Shown: positions 1 through 6,321 of the stretch, one piece after another
Numbering within the stretch: position 1 is the stretch's first letter
Layout of the letters: each line of letters starts with the position of its first letter
From: an uncultured Oscillospiraceae bacterium
GTDB taxonomy: Bacteria > Bacillota > Clostridia > UBA1381
Direction of reading: 5' to 3'
NCBI GenBank assembly: GCA_946531785.1
Contig: CAMNAT010000124.1
Coordinates: forward strand, 1 to 6,665
Length of the DNA stretch: 6,665 bases
Notes under the pieces: model-generated
What the model was told of the DNA's origin: nothing
The model's database searches: none
The model's input: the letters and a program-made list of their open reading frames with translations, nothing else
Program-made: the position numbers and the translations under genes

Positions 1-1731
1 ATCATCATCGGACACCTCCGGCATACAATAGCCGTTCTTTGCCGCTACCGCCGCGAGCGAGCATAAGGCATCCGTAACAGCGATTATCTTCGCCGCCTTC
101 TTCATGCGTTCAAGCTCGTTTGCGAGGATATCCCGCAGCTCGTTGAACAGCTCTATCTCCAGCGCCGTAAGCCGCTCGGACGCACCGAGGATGGTGTTCT
201 CTATCTCCTTCAGCTTTGGCGTGATATACCGCTCAGCGTTCGTCAGCGTCTGCTTTCTGATATAGTCCTCCGGCACCTTGTCCTTATATGAATTAGTTAC
301 CTCTATGTAATAGCCGAAAACGCGGTTATAGCCGGTACGGAGCTTTGGTATCCCCGTTCTTTCGCGCTCCTCGTCCTCTACCTCCTGTAGCCACTGCTTG
401 CCGTTCGCCTTCGCGCTGCGTAAGGTGTCCGCCTCGGCATTATAGCCTTCCTTTATCATGCCGCCGTCGCGCACTATCGCCGTAGCCTTTTCCTCATCTA
501 TCGCGCGGTCGATAAGCTGCGCCACATCGCTCATGATGTCAAAGCCCTTATACATTCCCGCAAACATCGGCGAGCGCATATCCGAAAGCTTATATTCAAG
601 TGACGGAAGCTGCAAAAGCGTTTGCTTTAAGGATACCATATCCTTCGGCGTTACCGTCCTCAGTGCGATACGGCTTATTATCCTTGAAATATCATAGGTC
701 TTTGAAAGTATCTCTATGAGATCATCACGCAGCATAGCGTCGTTTACAAGCTCCTGCACCGAAAGCAGCCGCTTATTTATCGCAAGCGGATTCAGAAGCG
801 GACGCTCTATCCAGCTTTTGAGCCTGCGCCTGCCCATAGCGGTCTTTGTTTTATCCAGTACCCAGAAAAGCGAGCCGCGCTTTGCCTTATCGCGCATGGT
901 CTCGGTTATCTCCAGATTCCGCCTCGTTGCAAAATCGAGCTCCATGTAGCTCTCGCATTCATAGACTGAGATACGGTTAAGATAATCTATCGCAGATTTC
1001 TGCGCGTACTCTATATAATTGAGCGCAGCACAAACAGCCCGCGCCGCGGCGGGCTTTGCGGCAAGCTTCAGATCGGCAAGCGACTTCCCGAACTGATGCT
1101 CGATCCTGTCGTCAAAGTCGTCGGTGAATATCTCATCACGACACTCGACCTTGACACTTATATTGTTTTCCAAAAGAGCTTTGATGTCATCGGGGAACGC
1201 ATCGTTTACGATTATCTCCTTGGGAGAATAGCCGGCAAGCTCGTCAAGCACCTGTCTTCCGACTGCAAGCTCGGTCGCAAACAGCTCGCCCGTTGACGCG
1301 TCAGCAGCTGCAAGCCCGACACGGTTATTCTCAACATACAAAACAGCAAGATAATTATTTGCGCCGTCCTCTAAGATAGCCTCCTCGGTAACGGTACCCG
1401 GTGTTATCACCCTTATGACCTCGCGCGCGACCATCCCCTTTGCCTGCTTCGGGTCCTCGGTCTGCTCACAGATCGCCACCTTGTACCCGGCAGCTATGAG
1501 CCTTGAGATATATGTGTCCGCGCTGTGGAACGGCACACCGCACATCGGCGCGCGCTCCTCCATGCCGCAGTCGCGGCCTGTGAGAGTAAGCTCCAGCTCG
1601 CGGGACACAGTGACCGCGTCCTCAAAAAACATCTCGTAAAAGTCACCCAGACGGTAGAATACGATGCAATCCGAATATTCCTCTTTTACCTGTATATAGT
1701 GCGCCATCATTGGCGACAGCTTTCCCGCCAC
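1..1731 (-). CDS. mutS: DNA mismatch repair protein MutS, N-terminal 577 residues (3' end beyond window)
   Basis: MutS recognises mispaired and looped-out bases in newly replicated DNA and recruits MutL. The frame is open without a stop for all 577 codons to the left edge. Near the N-terminus is the mismatch-reading segment GDFYEMFFEDA, in which F31 and E33 match the Phe-x-Glu pair that wedges into the mismatch. CGVPFHSADTYI, VITPGT and ASTGEL are typical of domains I-II. The lever/clamp region follows, with FWVLDKTKTAMGRR, and GYNRVFGYYIEVT at about residues 467-479. The frame ends at CMPEVSDDD, just where the Walker A ATPase domain should begin, so about 300 residues are missing because of the window edge, not damage. 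The start is a GTG: a stop lies just upstream in frame, GGGGG sits 7 bases before it, and the ATG pair at residues 8-9 would cut conserved sequence. It is the last visible gene of the operon, 39 bases after the YlbF/YmcA gene. The assignment is secure. Confidence 0.97.
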   Translation of the reverse strand, partial: MAGKLSPMMAHYIQVKEEYSDCIVFYRLGDFYEMFFEDAVTVSRELELTLTGRDCGMEERAPMCGVPFHSADTYISRLIAAGYKVAICEQTEDPKQAKGMVAREVIRVITPGTVTEEAILEDGANNYLAVLYVENNRVGLAAADASTGELFATELAVGRQVLDELAGYSPKEIIVNDAFPDDIKALLENNISVKVECRDEIFTDDFDDRIEHQFGKSLADLKLAAKPAAARAVCAALNYIEYAQKSAIDYLNRISVYECESYMELDFATRRNLEITETMRDKAKRGSLFWVLDKTKTAMGRRRLKSWIERPLLNPLAINKRLLSVQELVNDAMLRDDLIEILSKTYDISRIISRIALRTVTPKDMVSLKQTLLQLPSLEYKLSDMRSPMFAGMYKGFDIMSDVAQLIDRAIDEEKATAIVRDGGMIKEGYNAEADTLRSAKANGKQWLQEVEDEERERTGIPKLRTGYNRVFGYYIEVTNSYKDKVPEDYIRKQTLTNAERYITPKLKEIENTILGASERLTALEIELFNELRDILANELERMKKAAKIIAVTDALCSLAAVAAKNGYCMPEVSDDD

Positions 1732-1736
1732 CGGAC

Positions 1737-1746
1737 TTCCCCCTTT
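1737..1746 (-). promoter_or_regulatory. Ribosome binding site deciding the mutS GTG start
   Basis: Read on the minus strand this is AAAGGGGGAA, with the G run 7 bases before the GTG at 1731. An in-frame stop lies immediately upstream. The downstream ATG codons at 1705-1710 have no comparable site. This supports GTG as the mutS start. Confidence 0.7.
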
Positions 1747-1770
1747 CGGTCGTTATTCCTCTTTTGCAGA

Positions 1771-2151
1771 TCAACCGCAGCCGCCGCCACAGGTGCTGCA
1801 TGAGCCTGAGCAGCTGCCCGTTGAGCCTGTGATATAGAAATTGATTATCTGGTTCACCTGCTGCACAAGGTTATCAAAGGCAGCCTTCTTTGCAACATAG
1901 TCCTTTATGAGCGGAGCCTTTTCAATAAGCGCCTCATATGCCTCGTTGTTCTTAGCTACCGCTTCCTCGCGTGAGAGCTTTCCGCTCTGCATCTCGCGCG
2001 CAAGCTGCAGACGGTTCGTGTTGAATTCCCTCATGCACTCCTGACTGAACTCATCAGCCTTCTGCAGATCCTCCGCAGCCTTATACGCCTTCATTTCTTC
2101 ACATTCTCTTAAAAGCTCTCCAAGCTCTCTTGTTTTGTCTATTACAGTCAT
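1771..2151 (-). CDS. YlbF/YmcA (RicA/RicF) family protein with four-cysteine C-terminal tail
   Basis: This 126-residue, highly helical and charged protein fits the YlbF/YmcA family. In Bacillus subtilis the members YmcA (RicA) and YlbF (RicF) join YaaT (RicT) in a complex that steers RNase Y processing of mRNAs and affects competence, sporulation and biofilm formation. The body (residues 1-106) is built of amphipathic helices rich in E, K, A and Q. The tail after FYITGS holds Cys 114, 118, 121 and 125 among Gly and Ser (CSGSCSTCGGGCG). The Bacillus complex binds iron-sulfur clusters through cysteines, so these may be ligands here; that is inference. The start is the ATG overlapping the miaB stop (ATGA), with GGAAGGAG 10 bases upstream; an upstream in-frame start inside miaB is less likely. 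Its place between miaB and mutS matches ymcA in B. subtilis, where cotE intervenes before mutS. Whether it is orthologous to YmcA or YlbF cannot be settled by eye, so no symbol is given. Confidence 0.85.
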   Translation of the reverse strand: MTVIDKTRELGELLRECEEMKAYKAAEDLQKADEFSQECMREFNTNRLQLAREMQSGKLSREEAVAKNNEAYEALIEKAPLIKDYVAKKAAFDNLVQQVNQIINFYITGSTGSCSGSCSTCGGGCG

Positions 2152-3569
2152 TTTGCTATTTCTCCTTCCAAGCTCCATTGCTTTGCGTGTGTTATTAAAA
2201 TATCTATATATTTCCCCTGCATGTCCGGTGTGCCGCGGAAATTTACTATCTTTCCGCCGTCTGTGCGTCCGGTCATGAGGTTCTTATCTGTTTTGCTCAC
2301 CCCGTCAACGAGAACGGTCTCGACCCGCCCCTCGTATTCGAGATTCTTTTCCTTGCAGATCTGATTCTGCACCTCCAGCATTTCATCAAAGTTACGGTGT
2401 ATCTCCTCATCCTTTAATACGAAATCAAGCTTCGCTGCCGGAGTACCGACTCTTCGCGAGTATATAAATGAGAATATGCTGTCATATCTCACTGCTTTAA
2501 GTATGTCCAGAGTTTCATAGAAATCCTCAGTCGTTTCTGTGGGAAATCCTACTATGATATCCGTTGTAAGCGTTATTCCCGGTATCTCGCGCTTGATCTT
2601 TTCGATCTTTTCAAGATACTGCTCACGCGTGTAATGACGGTTCATCTGCTTTAATATCTTGTTTGAGCCCGACTGCAAGGGCAGATGAAGCTGCTTGCAC
2701 ACCTTGTCGCAGTCGCGGATCGTATAGATCAGCTTATCCGAAAGATCCTTCGGATGCGAGGTCATGAACCGGATGCGCCGCACTCCCTCAATGTCATTTA
2801 CCATCCTCAGAAGATCTGCAAAGTCAATGTCGAGCCCCAGATCCTTGCCGTAGGAATTCACATTCTGCCCCAAAAGCGATATCTCCGTTGTGCCGGACTT
2901 TACAAGGCATCTGATCTCCGCCATGATATCCTCCGGCTCGCGGCTGCGCTCGCGGCCTCTAACATATGGCACGATACAGTATGTGCAGAAGTTGTTGCAG
3001 CCGTACATTACCGATACCCACGCCTTTTCGTCCTTATCGCGCAGTATCGGCACATCCTCGGCTATTGCTCCGTCGCTGTCTGTTATATCCACAACGACGC
3101 CGTTTTCGTGTATCGCGCGATATAAAAGCTCCGGCATCCGCCAAAGCGCGTGCGTGCCGAAGATAAGATCAACATGGTCATGCACCTTTTTTATCTTCTC
3201 GGTTATATGCTCCTGCTGCACCATGCAGCCGCAGACCGCGACGAGCATCCCGGGGCGCTGCTCCTTGATATGCTTTAATATCCCCAATCTTCCGAACACC
3301 CTCTGCTCGGCGTTCTCGCGCACGGCGCAGGTGTTATATATAACAAGATCTGCCTTTTCCGCATCATCTGTAAACTCAAAGCCCGCACGCTTCAGCATTC
3401 CGCGGATGCGTTCGGTATCGTTTACATTCTGCTGGCAGCCGTAGGTCTCGGTATGTGCATACCTCGGTCTGCCGTATGCTGATGCGAAATTCGCGTTTTC
3501 CTCCCGCAGCCGGGCAAGATATCCGTCAGATTCCGCCCACTGCTCCTTTGTGATTTTTGTAGTTGCCAT
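2148..3569 (-). CDS. miaB: tRNA-2-methylthio-N6-dimethylallyladenosine synthase (MiaB)
   Basis: MiaB is a radical-SAM enzyme that adds a methylthio group to i6A37 next to the anticodon of tRNAs reading UNN codons, giving ms2i6A37. The 473-residue length is normal. The N-terminal methylthiotransferase domain carries the auxiliary cluster cysteines C45 (TYGCQQN), C81 (NTCAVREN) and C115 (VCGCM). The radical-SAM domain has the CxxxCxxC triad C191, C195 and C198 in YGCNNFCTYCIVPYVRGRE. LLGQNVNSYG (232-241) and LHLPLQSGS (295-302) are typical of MiaB rather than RimO or MtaB. A TRAM RNA-binding domain occupies about residues 408-472. The first 35 residues form an extension before the first motif, as in other Firmicute MiaB proteins. 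The ATG start lies 11 bases after the Dabb gene, with a modest AAGGG site. Its TGA stop overlaps the next ATG, which suggests translational coupling. No key residue is missing. Confidence 0.97.
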   Translation of the reverse strand: MATTKITKEQWAESDGYLARLREENANFASAYGRPRYAHTETYGCQQNVNDTERIRGMLKRAGFEFTDDAEKADLVIYNTCAVRENAEQRVFGRLGILKHIKEQRPGMLVAVCGCMVQQEHITEKIKKVHDHVDLIFGTHALWRMPELLYRAIHENGVVVDITDSDGAIAEDVPILRDKDEKAWVSVMYGCNNFCTYCIVPYVRGRERSREPEDIMAEIRCLVKSGTTEISLLGQNVNSYGKDLGLDIDFADLLRMVNDIEGVRRIRFMTSHPKDLSDKLIYTIRDCDKVCKQLHLPLQSGSNKILKQMNRHYTREQYLEKIEKIKREIPGITLTTDIIVGFPTETTEDFYETLDILKAVRYDSIFSFIYSRRVGTPAAKLDFVLKDEEIHRNFDEMLEVQNQICKEKNLEYEGRVETVLVDGVSKTDKNLMTGRTDGGKIVNFRGTPDMQGKYIDILITHAKQWSLEGEIAK

Positions 3570-3580
3570 TTATATGTCCC

Positions 3581-3877
3581 TTATATTTCATAATCGACCA
3601 CCCGGCGTTCCTTTACATACGGGCGGACATAGTTCTGTCCAACCGCCTTATGATCAGGGTTCTCCTGATACCTGCCGAGATCCTCTTTGCTATCAAACTC
3701 CGCTGTGAGCACCACATCTGCGGAATATTCGTTATCAATACAGTTTATCCCTACCTCTATGGATCTGAGCTCCTTTATCTTTCCCTTGAGCGCCTCCAGA
3801 TTCTTCTTGATATCCCCCGCTCTCGCTGCCTTATCTTCTCCGTCTGCTATTTTCCAGATCACTATATGCTTTACCAC
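3581..3877 (-). CDS. Dabb (stress-responsive A/B barrel) family protein
   Basis: This 98-residue protein fits the Dabb family, small ferredoxin-like proteins that dimerise into a beta barrel. The family is linked to stress responses in plants, but its bacterial members have no settled function. The N-terminus MVKHIVIWKI is the usual first strand with the conserved His at position 4. The centre, with ADVVLTAEFDSKEDL, is the usual strand-helix junction. The end, NPDHKAV followed by PYVKERRVVDYE, is the typical last helix and strand. The protein is full length. It starts with GTG, preceded by GAGGAAGGA at about 11 bases. It is the first gene of the operon and shares the promoter at 3967-3995 with miaB, the YlbF/YmcA gene and mutS. 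The role is unknown; the position alone does not show a link to tRNA modification or repair. Confidence 0.88.
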   Translation of the reverse strand: MVKHIVIWKIADGEDKAARAGDIKKNLEALKGKIKELRSIEVGINCIDNEYSADVVLTAEFDSKEDLGRYQENPDHKAVGQNYVRPYVKERRVVDYEI

Positions 3878-3913
3878 TATTACCTAAATCCTTCCTCATT
3901 TTTATGCTTTATC

Positions 3914-3949
3914 AAAATCGTTCAGATGTGATGGCTGAGCGATTTTTTT
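3914..3949 (+). terminator. 12-bp hairpin followed by seven T on the plus strand; also lies in the leader of the left operon
   Basis: AAAATCGTTCAG (3914-3925) pairs with CTGAGCGATTTT (3935-3946) around a 9-base loop, with one G-T wobble. A run of seven T (3943-3949) follows on the plus strand. This is the form of an intrinsic terminator for rightward transcription, yet no rightward gene lies to its left. It would stop antisense transcripts leaving the Dabb gene before they enter the promoter region. Read leftward, the same hairpin lies in the mRNA leader of the Dabb-miaB-mutS operon, about 15 bases after the expected transcription start. The following U tract there is short (UUUUG), so it would be only a weak attenuator. 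The structure is visible; its function is inference. Confidence 0.55.
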
Positions 3950-3966
3950 CATATGCATGCTATTAT

Positions 3967-3995
3967 ATTATAGCAGTGTTACAGTTTTTTTTCAA
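3967..3995 (-). promoter_or_regulatory. Sigma-A promoter of the Dabb-miaB-YlbF/YmcA-mutS operon
   Basis: On the minus strand, TTGAAA (3990-3995) and a perfect TATAAT (3967-3972) are separated by exactly 17 bases. An A tract follows the -35 box. Transcription should begin near 3960, giving a leader of about 83 bases before the GTG of the Dabb gene. No other promoter of this quality was noticed between the tightly spaced genes downstream, so it probably drives all four. Confidence 0.82.
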
Positions 3996-4013
3996 GTCTT
4001 TTTCTTAATTTAC

Positions 4014-4042
4014 TTGATTTTAAACTGATTTTGAGTTATAAT
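4014..4042 (+). promoter_or_regulatory. Sigma-A promoter of the subtilase-dUTPase pair
   Basis: TTGATT (4014-4019) and a perfect TATAAT (4037-4042) are separated by 17 bases. The expected start near 4049-4050 gives a short leader of about 26 bases to the ATG at 4076. This rules out coding starts upstream of about 4050. The -35 box lies only 18 bp from that of the divergent promoter, so one bound regulator could affect both. Confidence 0.8.
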
Positions 4043-4075
4043 CAACATATATATTATATGAATTGGGAGATACAT

Positions 4076-5707
4076 ATGAGAAAAATCACTGCATTTCTGG
4101 TCGTTATGACAGCACTCACCCCCACCTTGGCGAGTGCCGAAACGATCTATACATCATCCCCCGTTGAGTATTCGGCAAAGCTGGCAGAGCTTTCACGCGA
4201 AGCATCGCCTGATATCCCTTCCATATTCCGGATCAGCTCTGAGCAAGCCAGCGCATCAGCGCGTACCTTGCTGGTTTACTATGTAGGCGATCCGGACACT
4301 CAGGGTGCGAAGCATGATATCATCGACGAGGATAATATCCATACTCTTATATATAATACAGAAGAAGACGCAAATGCGGCATATGATTATTATATTGAAA
4401 ACGGCATACCGGTATGTCATGACGAGGTGCTGCAGGTCGAAAGCTACCTGTCATGGGGCTCCAAGACGATAGGCACAGACGCTTTTGTTTCGGGGCTGCA
4501 AAAGACCTACCAAAATAATAAAATGCCGAATGTCACCGTAGCTGTATTAGACACTGGTGTAGATTATACTCATTCATTTTTAAAGAATCGCGTCGATACT
4601 GCAAAAGGATGGGACTTCTATAATAACGATAACGATCCCATGGACGACAACAATCACGGCACTCATGTCGCAGGCATAGTTGCAGATAACACACTTCCAA
4701 ATGTAACCATCATTCCTATTAAGGTCGCCGGAGACAGTGGAGGTATGACTACCACTCAGGTGAAGTCCGGACTCCAGCGCGCCTACGAAATCGGTGCGGA
4801 TGTTATCAATATGAGTCTTGGTGCCTCTGCAGAGGACTACAGACGATCTATGCGCAGCGTTTTTAATCCGATCTTTAATAATCTTCATCAAAGCGGCTGT
4901 GTTATCTGTGTAGCAGCAGGCAATGCCTACAAAGGCTTAACAAACAACGCTGACTATATCTTCCCCGCATATATGGATCACACGATCACTGTTGCAAACT
5001 GCACACAAAACGGAAGTATCTCAAAATCATCAAACTACGGCTCCGTGATCGATATTTCCGCGCCGGGAACAAGCATATACAGCACCATCCGCAACAACGA
5101 TTATGCCAACATGTCCGGAACCTCTATGGCATCTCCGTTCGCCGCGGCAGCTGCTGCGCTGCTTAAAACGAGAGATCCGTATATCACCCCCGACGAGATA
5201 GAAAGCGAGCTTCGCGCAAATGCGACACAGTATTCAGCAGAATTTGAGGACGACTATTTCGGACTATACGGTGCGGGAATACTAAACATTTCAAATTACT
5301 ATTACGATCCAGCTGATGCTCCGGCGCGCACTGAGGCGCCGACTCGTGCACCTTCCCCTACACCGACTGTTATCCCGGGACACGAGCAGCTGATATCAAA
5401 TGTTGAATATGACAACAATGGAGTTATTACGGCAATAGTTGAAAACAAGGGTGGATTATTAAAAGACGGCGCGGTGATCATGGCTGTCGGATATAAAGAC
5501 GGGCGAACAGAAAAGATGCAGGTCATGGAGGTAAAAAGTGATGGTGATGTGTCGTTCCGAGAACATCTCCCTTACGCAGATAAATATGACAAGATCAAAC
5601 TGTTTGTATGGCGCAGCTACGAAACAGCTCAGCCGCTCAGTCTGCCCTATTCTGTACAGGTTTTAGAATCAAACGGAGAATATGTTGTAAAAGTTTTAGA
5701 GGAGTAA
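4076..5707 (+). CDS. Secreted subtilisin-like serine protease (S8 family) with C-terminal accessory module
   Basis: This 543-residue extracellular protease has a signal peptide (1-21: basic RK, hydrophobic stretch, ASA before E22). A propeptide of about residues 22-130 follows; its DEDNIHTLIYNTEEDANAAYDYY segment resembles the I9-type subtilisin inhibitor prodomain. The catalytic domain (about 145-410) has the full triad: D159 in VAVLDTG, H194 in NNHGTHVAG and S350 in SGTSMASP, plus oxyanion-hole N283 in AAGN. A Pro/Thr/Ala-rich linker (411-436) leads to a beta-rich module (437-543) ending near KLFVWRSYETAQPL. Similar short modules seem to occur at the ends of clostridial surface proteins, but I cannot name this one. 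There is no LPxTG, transmembrane tail or dockerin, so it is probably released or held non-covalently. The ATG at 4076 has GGGAGA 5 bases upstream and directly precedes the signal peptide; the in-frame ATG at 4058 lacks a spaced site. Natural substrates are unknown. Confidence 0.95.
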   Translation: MRKITAFLVVMTALTPTLASAETIYTSSPVEYSAKLAELSREASPDIPSIFRISSEQASASARTLLVYYVGDPDTQGAKHDIIDEDNIHTLIYNTEEDANAAYDYYIENGIPVCHDEVLQVESYLSWGSKTIGTDAFVSGLQKTYQNNKMPNVTVAVLDTGVDYTHSFLKNRVDTAKGWDFYNNDNDPMDDNNHGTHVAGIVADNTLPNVTIIPIKVAGDSGGMTTTQVKSGLQRAYEIGADVINMSLGASAEDYRRSMRSVFNPIFNNLHQSGCVICVAAGNAYKGLTNNADYIFPAYMDHTITVANCTQNGSISKSSNYGSVIDISAPGTSIYSTIRNNDYANMSGTSMASPFAAAAAALLKTRDPYITPDEIESELRANATQYSAEFEDDYFGLYGAGILNISNYYYDPADAPARTEAPTRAPSPTPTVIPGHEQLISNVEYDNNGVITAIVENKGGLLKDGAVIMAVGYKDGRTEKMQVMEVKSDGDVSFREHLPYADKYDKIKLFVWRSYETAQPLSLPYSVQVLESNGEYVVKVLEE

Positions 5708-5748
5708 GATTTCTCTCAAACAAATTTCATGAAAGGACTTCAGTATAT

Positions 5749-6258
5749 ATGAAAAGAATTGCAAAATTTGAAAAGGTAAGCTATGAACAGTTTAAGGATG
5801 CATGTCTTGAGATCTTCCCCGAAAGCGATCCCAAGGAATTATACGACGGGATAAAACTCCCCAAACGCGCGACAAGAGGCTCGGCAGGATATGATTTCTT
5901 TGCTCCGGAGGCGTTCACGCTGGCGCCGGGCGAAACGATAAAGATCCCCACAGGTATCCGCGTATACATTGAGCCGGAATGGGTGCTGAAGCTTTACCCC
6001 AGAAGCGGTCTTGGCTTTAAGTTCCGCCTGCAGCTCAACAACACCGTCGGAATAATCGACAGCGACTATTACTACAGCGACAACGAGGGACACATATTCT
6101 GCAAGATCACGAACGACTCGAACGAAGGTAAGACCGTAAGCCTCGAACGCGGTGCGGGCTTCTGCCAGGGCATCTTCTTGGAATATGGTATTACCATAGA
6201 TGACGATGCGACCGATATTCGCAACGGCGGCTTTGGCTCAACAAGCGAGAAGGCATAA
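5749..6258 (+). CDS. dut: dUTP diphosphatase (trimeric dUTPase family)
   Basis: dUTPase hydrolyses dUTP to dUMP and pyrophosphate, keeping uracil out of DNA and supplying dUMP for thymidylate synthesis. The 169-residue protein has all five family motifs in order: SAGYDFFAPE (45-54), PRSGLGFKF (84-92), LNNTVGIIDSDYY (97-109, with catalytic D104), RGAGFCQGIF (134-143) and RNGGFGSTS (158-166), the Gly-rich C-terminal arm that closes over the nucleotide. Two oddities stand out. The usual YRGE after motif 3 is replaced by YYYSDNEGHIF, and an N-terminal extension of about 35 residues precedes the core (KFEKVSYEQFKDACLEIFP). Both seem normal for a clostridial/phage branch of the family, from memory. 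The ATG has GAAAGGA 11 bases upstream; upstream in-frame codons overlap the protease gene and look non-coding. It follows the protease by 41 bases with no visible promoter between, so the two are probably co-transcribed. Confidence 0.93.
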   Translation: MKRIAKFEKVSYEQFKDACLEIFPESDPKELYDGIKLPKRATRGSAGYDFFAPEAFTLAPGETIKIPTGIRVYIEPEWVLKLYPRSGLGFKFRLQLNNTVGIIDSDYYYSDNEGHIFCKITNDSNEGKTVSLERGAGFCQGIFLEYGITIDDDATDIRNGGFGSTSEKA

Positions 6259-6280
6259 ATCACATAAATTACATAAATCA
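6254..6280 (+). repeat. Three tandem copies of a 9-bp unit CATAAATYA
   Basis: CATAAATCA, CATAAATTA and CATAAATCA follow each other without gaps. The first copy contains the last base of the final dut sense codon pair and the TAA stop. The third abuts the hairpin at 6281. It looks like local slippage or duplication. Because every copy has a TAA, and 9 is a multiple of three, three stops fall in the dut frame. Confidence 0.8.
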
Positions 6281-6309
6281 CCCCATGCGGTTTTCTGCTC
6301 CGCATGGGG
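6281..6309. terminator. Strong 10-bp hairpin after dut, probable terminator between convergent genes
   Basis: CCCCATGCGG (6281-6290) pairs perfectly with CCGCATGGGG (6300-6309) around a 9-base loop. It lies 22 bases after the dut stop and just past the end of the leftward symporter remnant. The downstream T tract is broken on both strands (TATTCATTT rightward, TGATTTATG leftward). Position and GC-rich stem favour a terminator, probably usable from both sides, but the poor T tract keeps confidence moderate. Confidence 0.65.
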
Positions 6310-6321
6310 TATTCATTTAGT

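Noticed and set aside
458..1803. Several plus-strand open frames opposite mutS and the YlbF/YmcA gene
   Set aside because: All are shadows of the continuous 577-codon mutS frame or the YlbF/YmcA gene, with low-complexity Ser/Arg-rich translations.
2685..3444. Long plus-strand open frames antisense to miaB
   Set aside because: They lie wholly inside the well-supported miaB gene on the other strand, show no recognisable motifs and lack ribosome binding sites. They reflect codon composition of miaB.
4031..4075. Upstream in-frame starts for the subtilase (TTG at 4031, ATG at 4058)
   Set aside because: 4031 lies within the promoter, upstream of the predicted transcription start. The 4058 ATG sits too close to the start of the transcript and has no spaced ribosome site. 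Starting at 4076 gives a clean signal peptide.
4580..6305. Minus-strand open frames opposite the subtilase and dUTPase
   Set aside because: They overlap complete, motif-supported plus-strand genes. The translation near 6260 is generated by the 9-bp tandem repeat.
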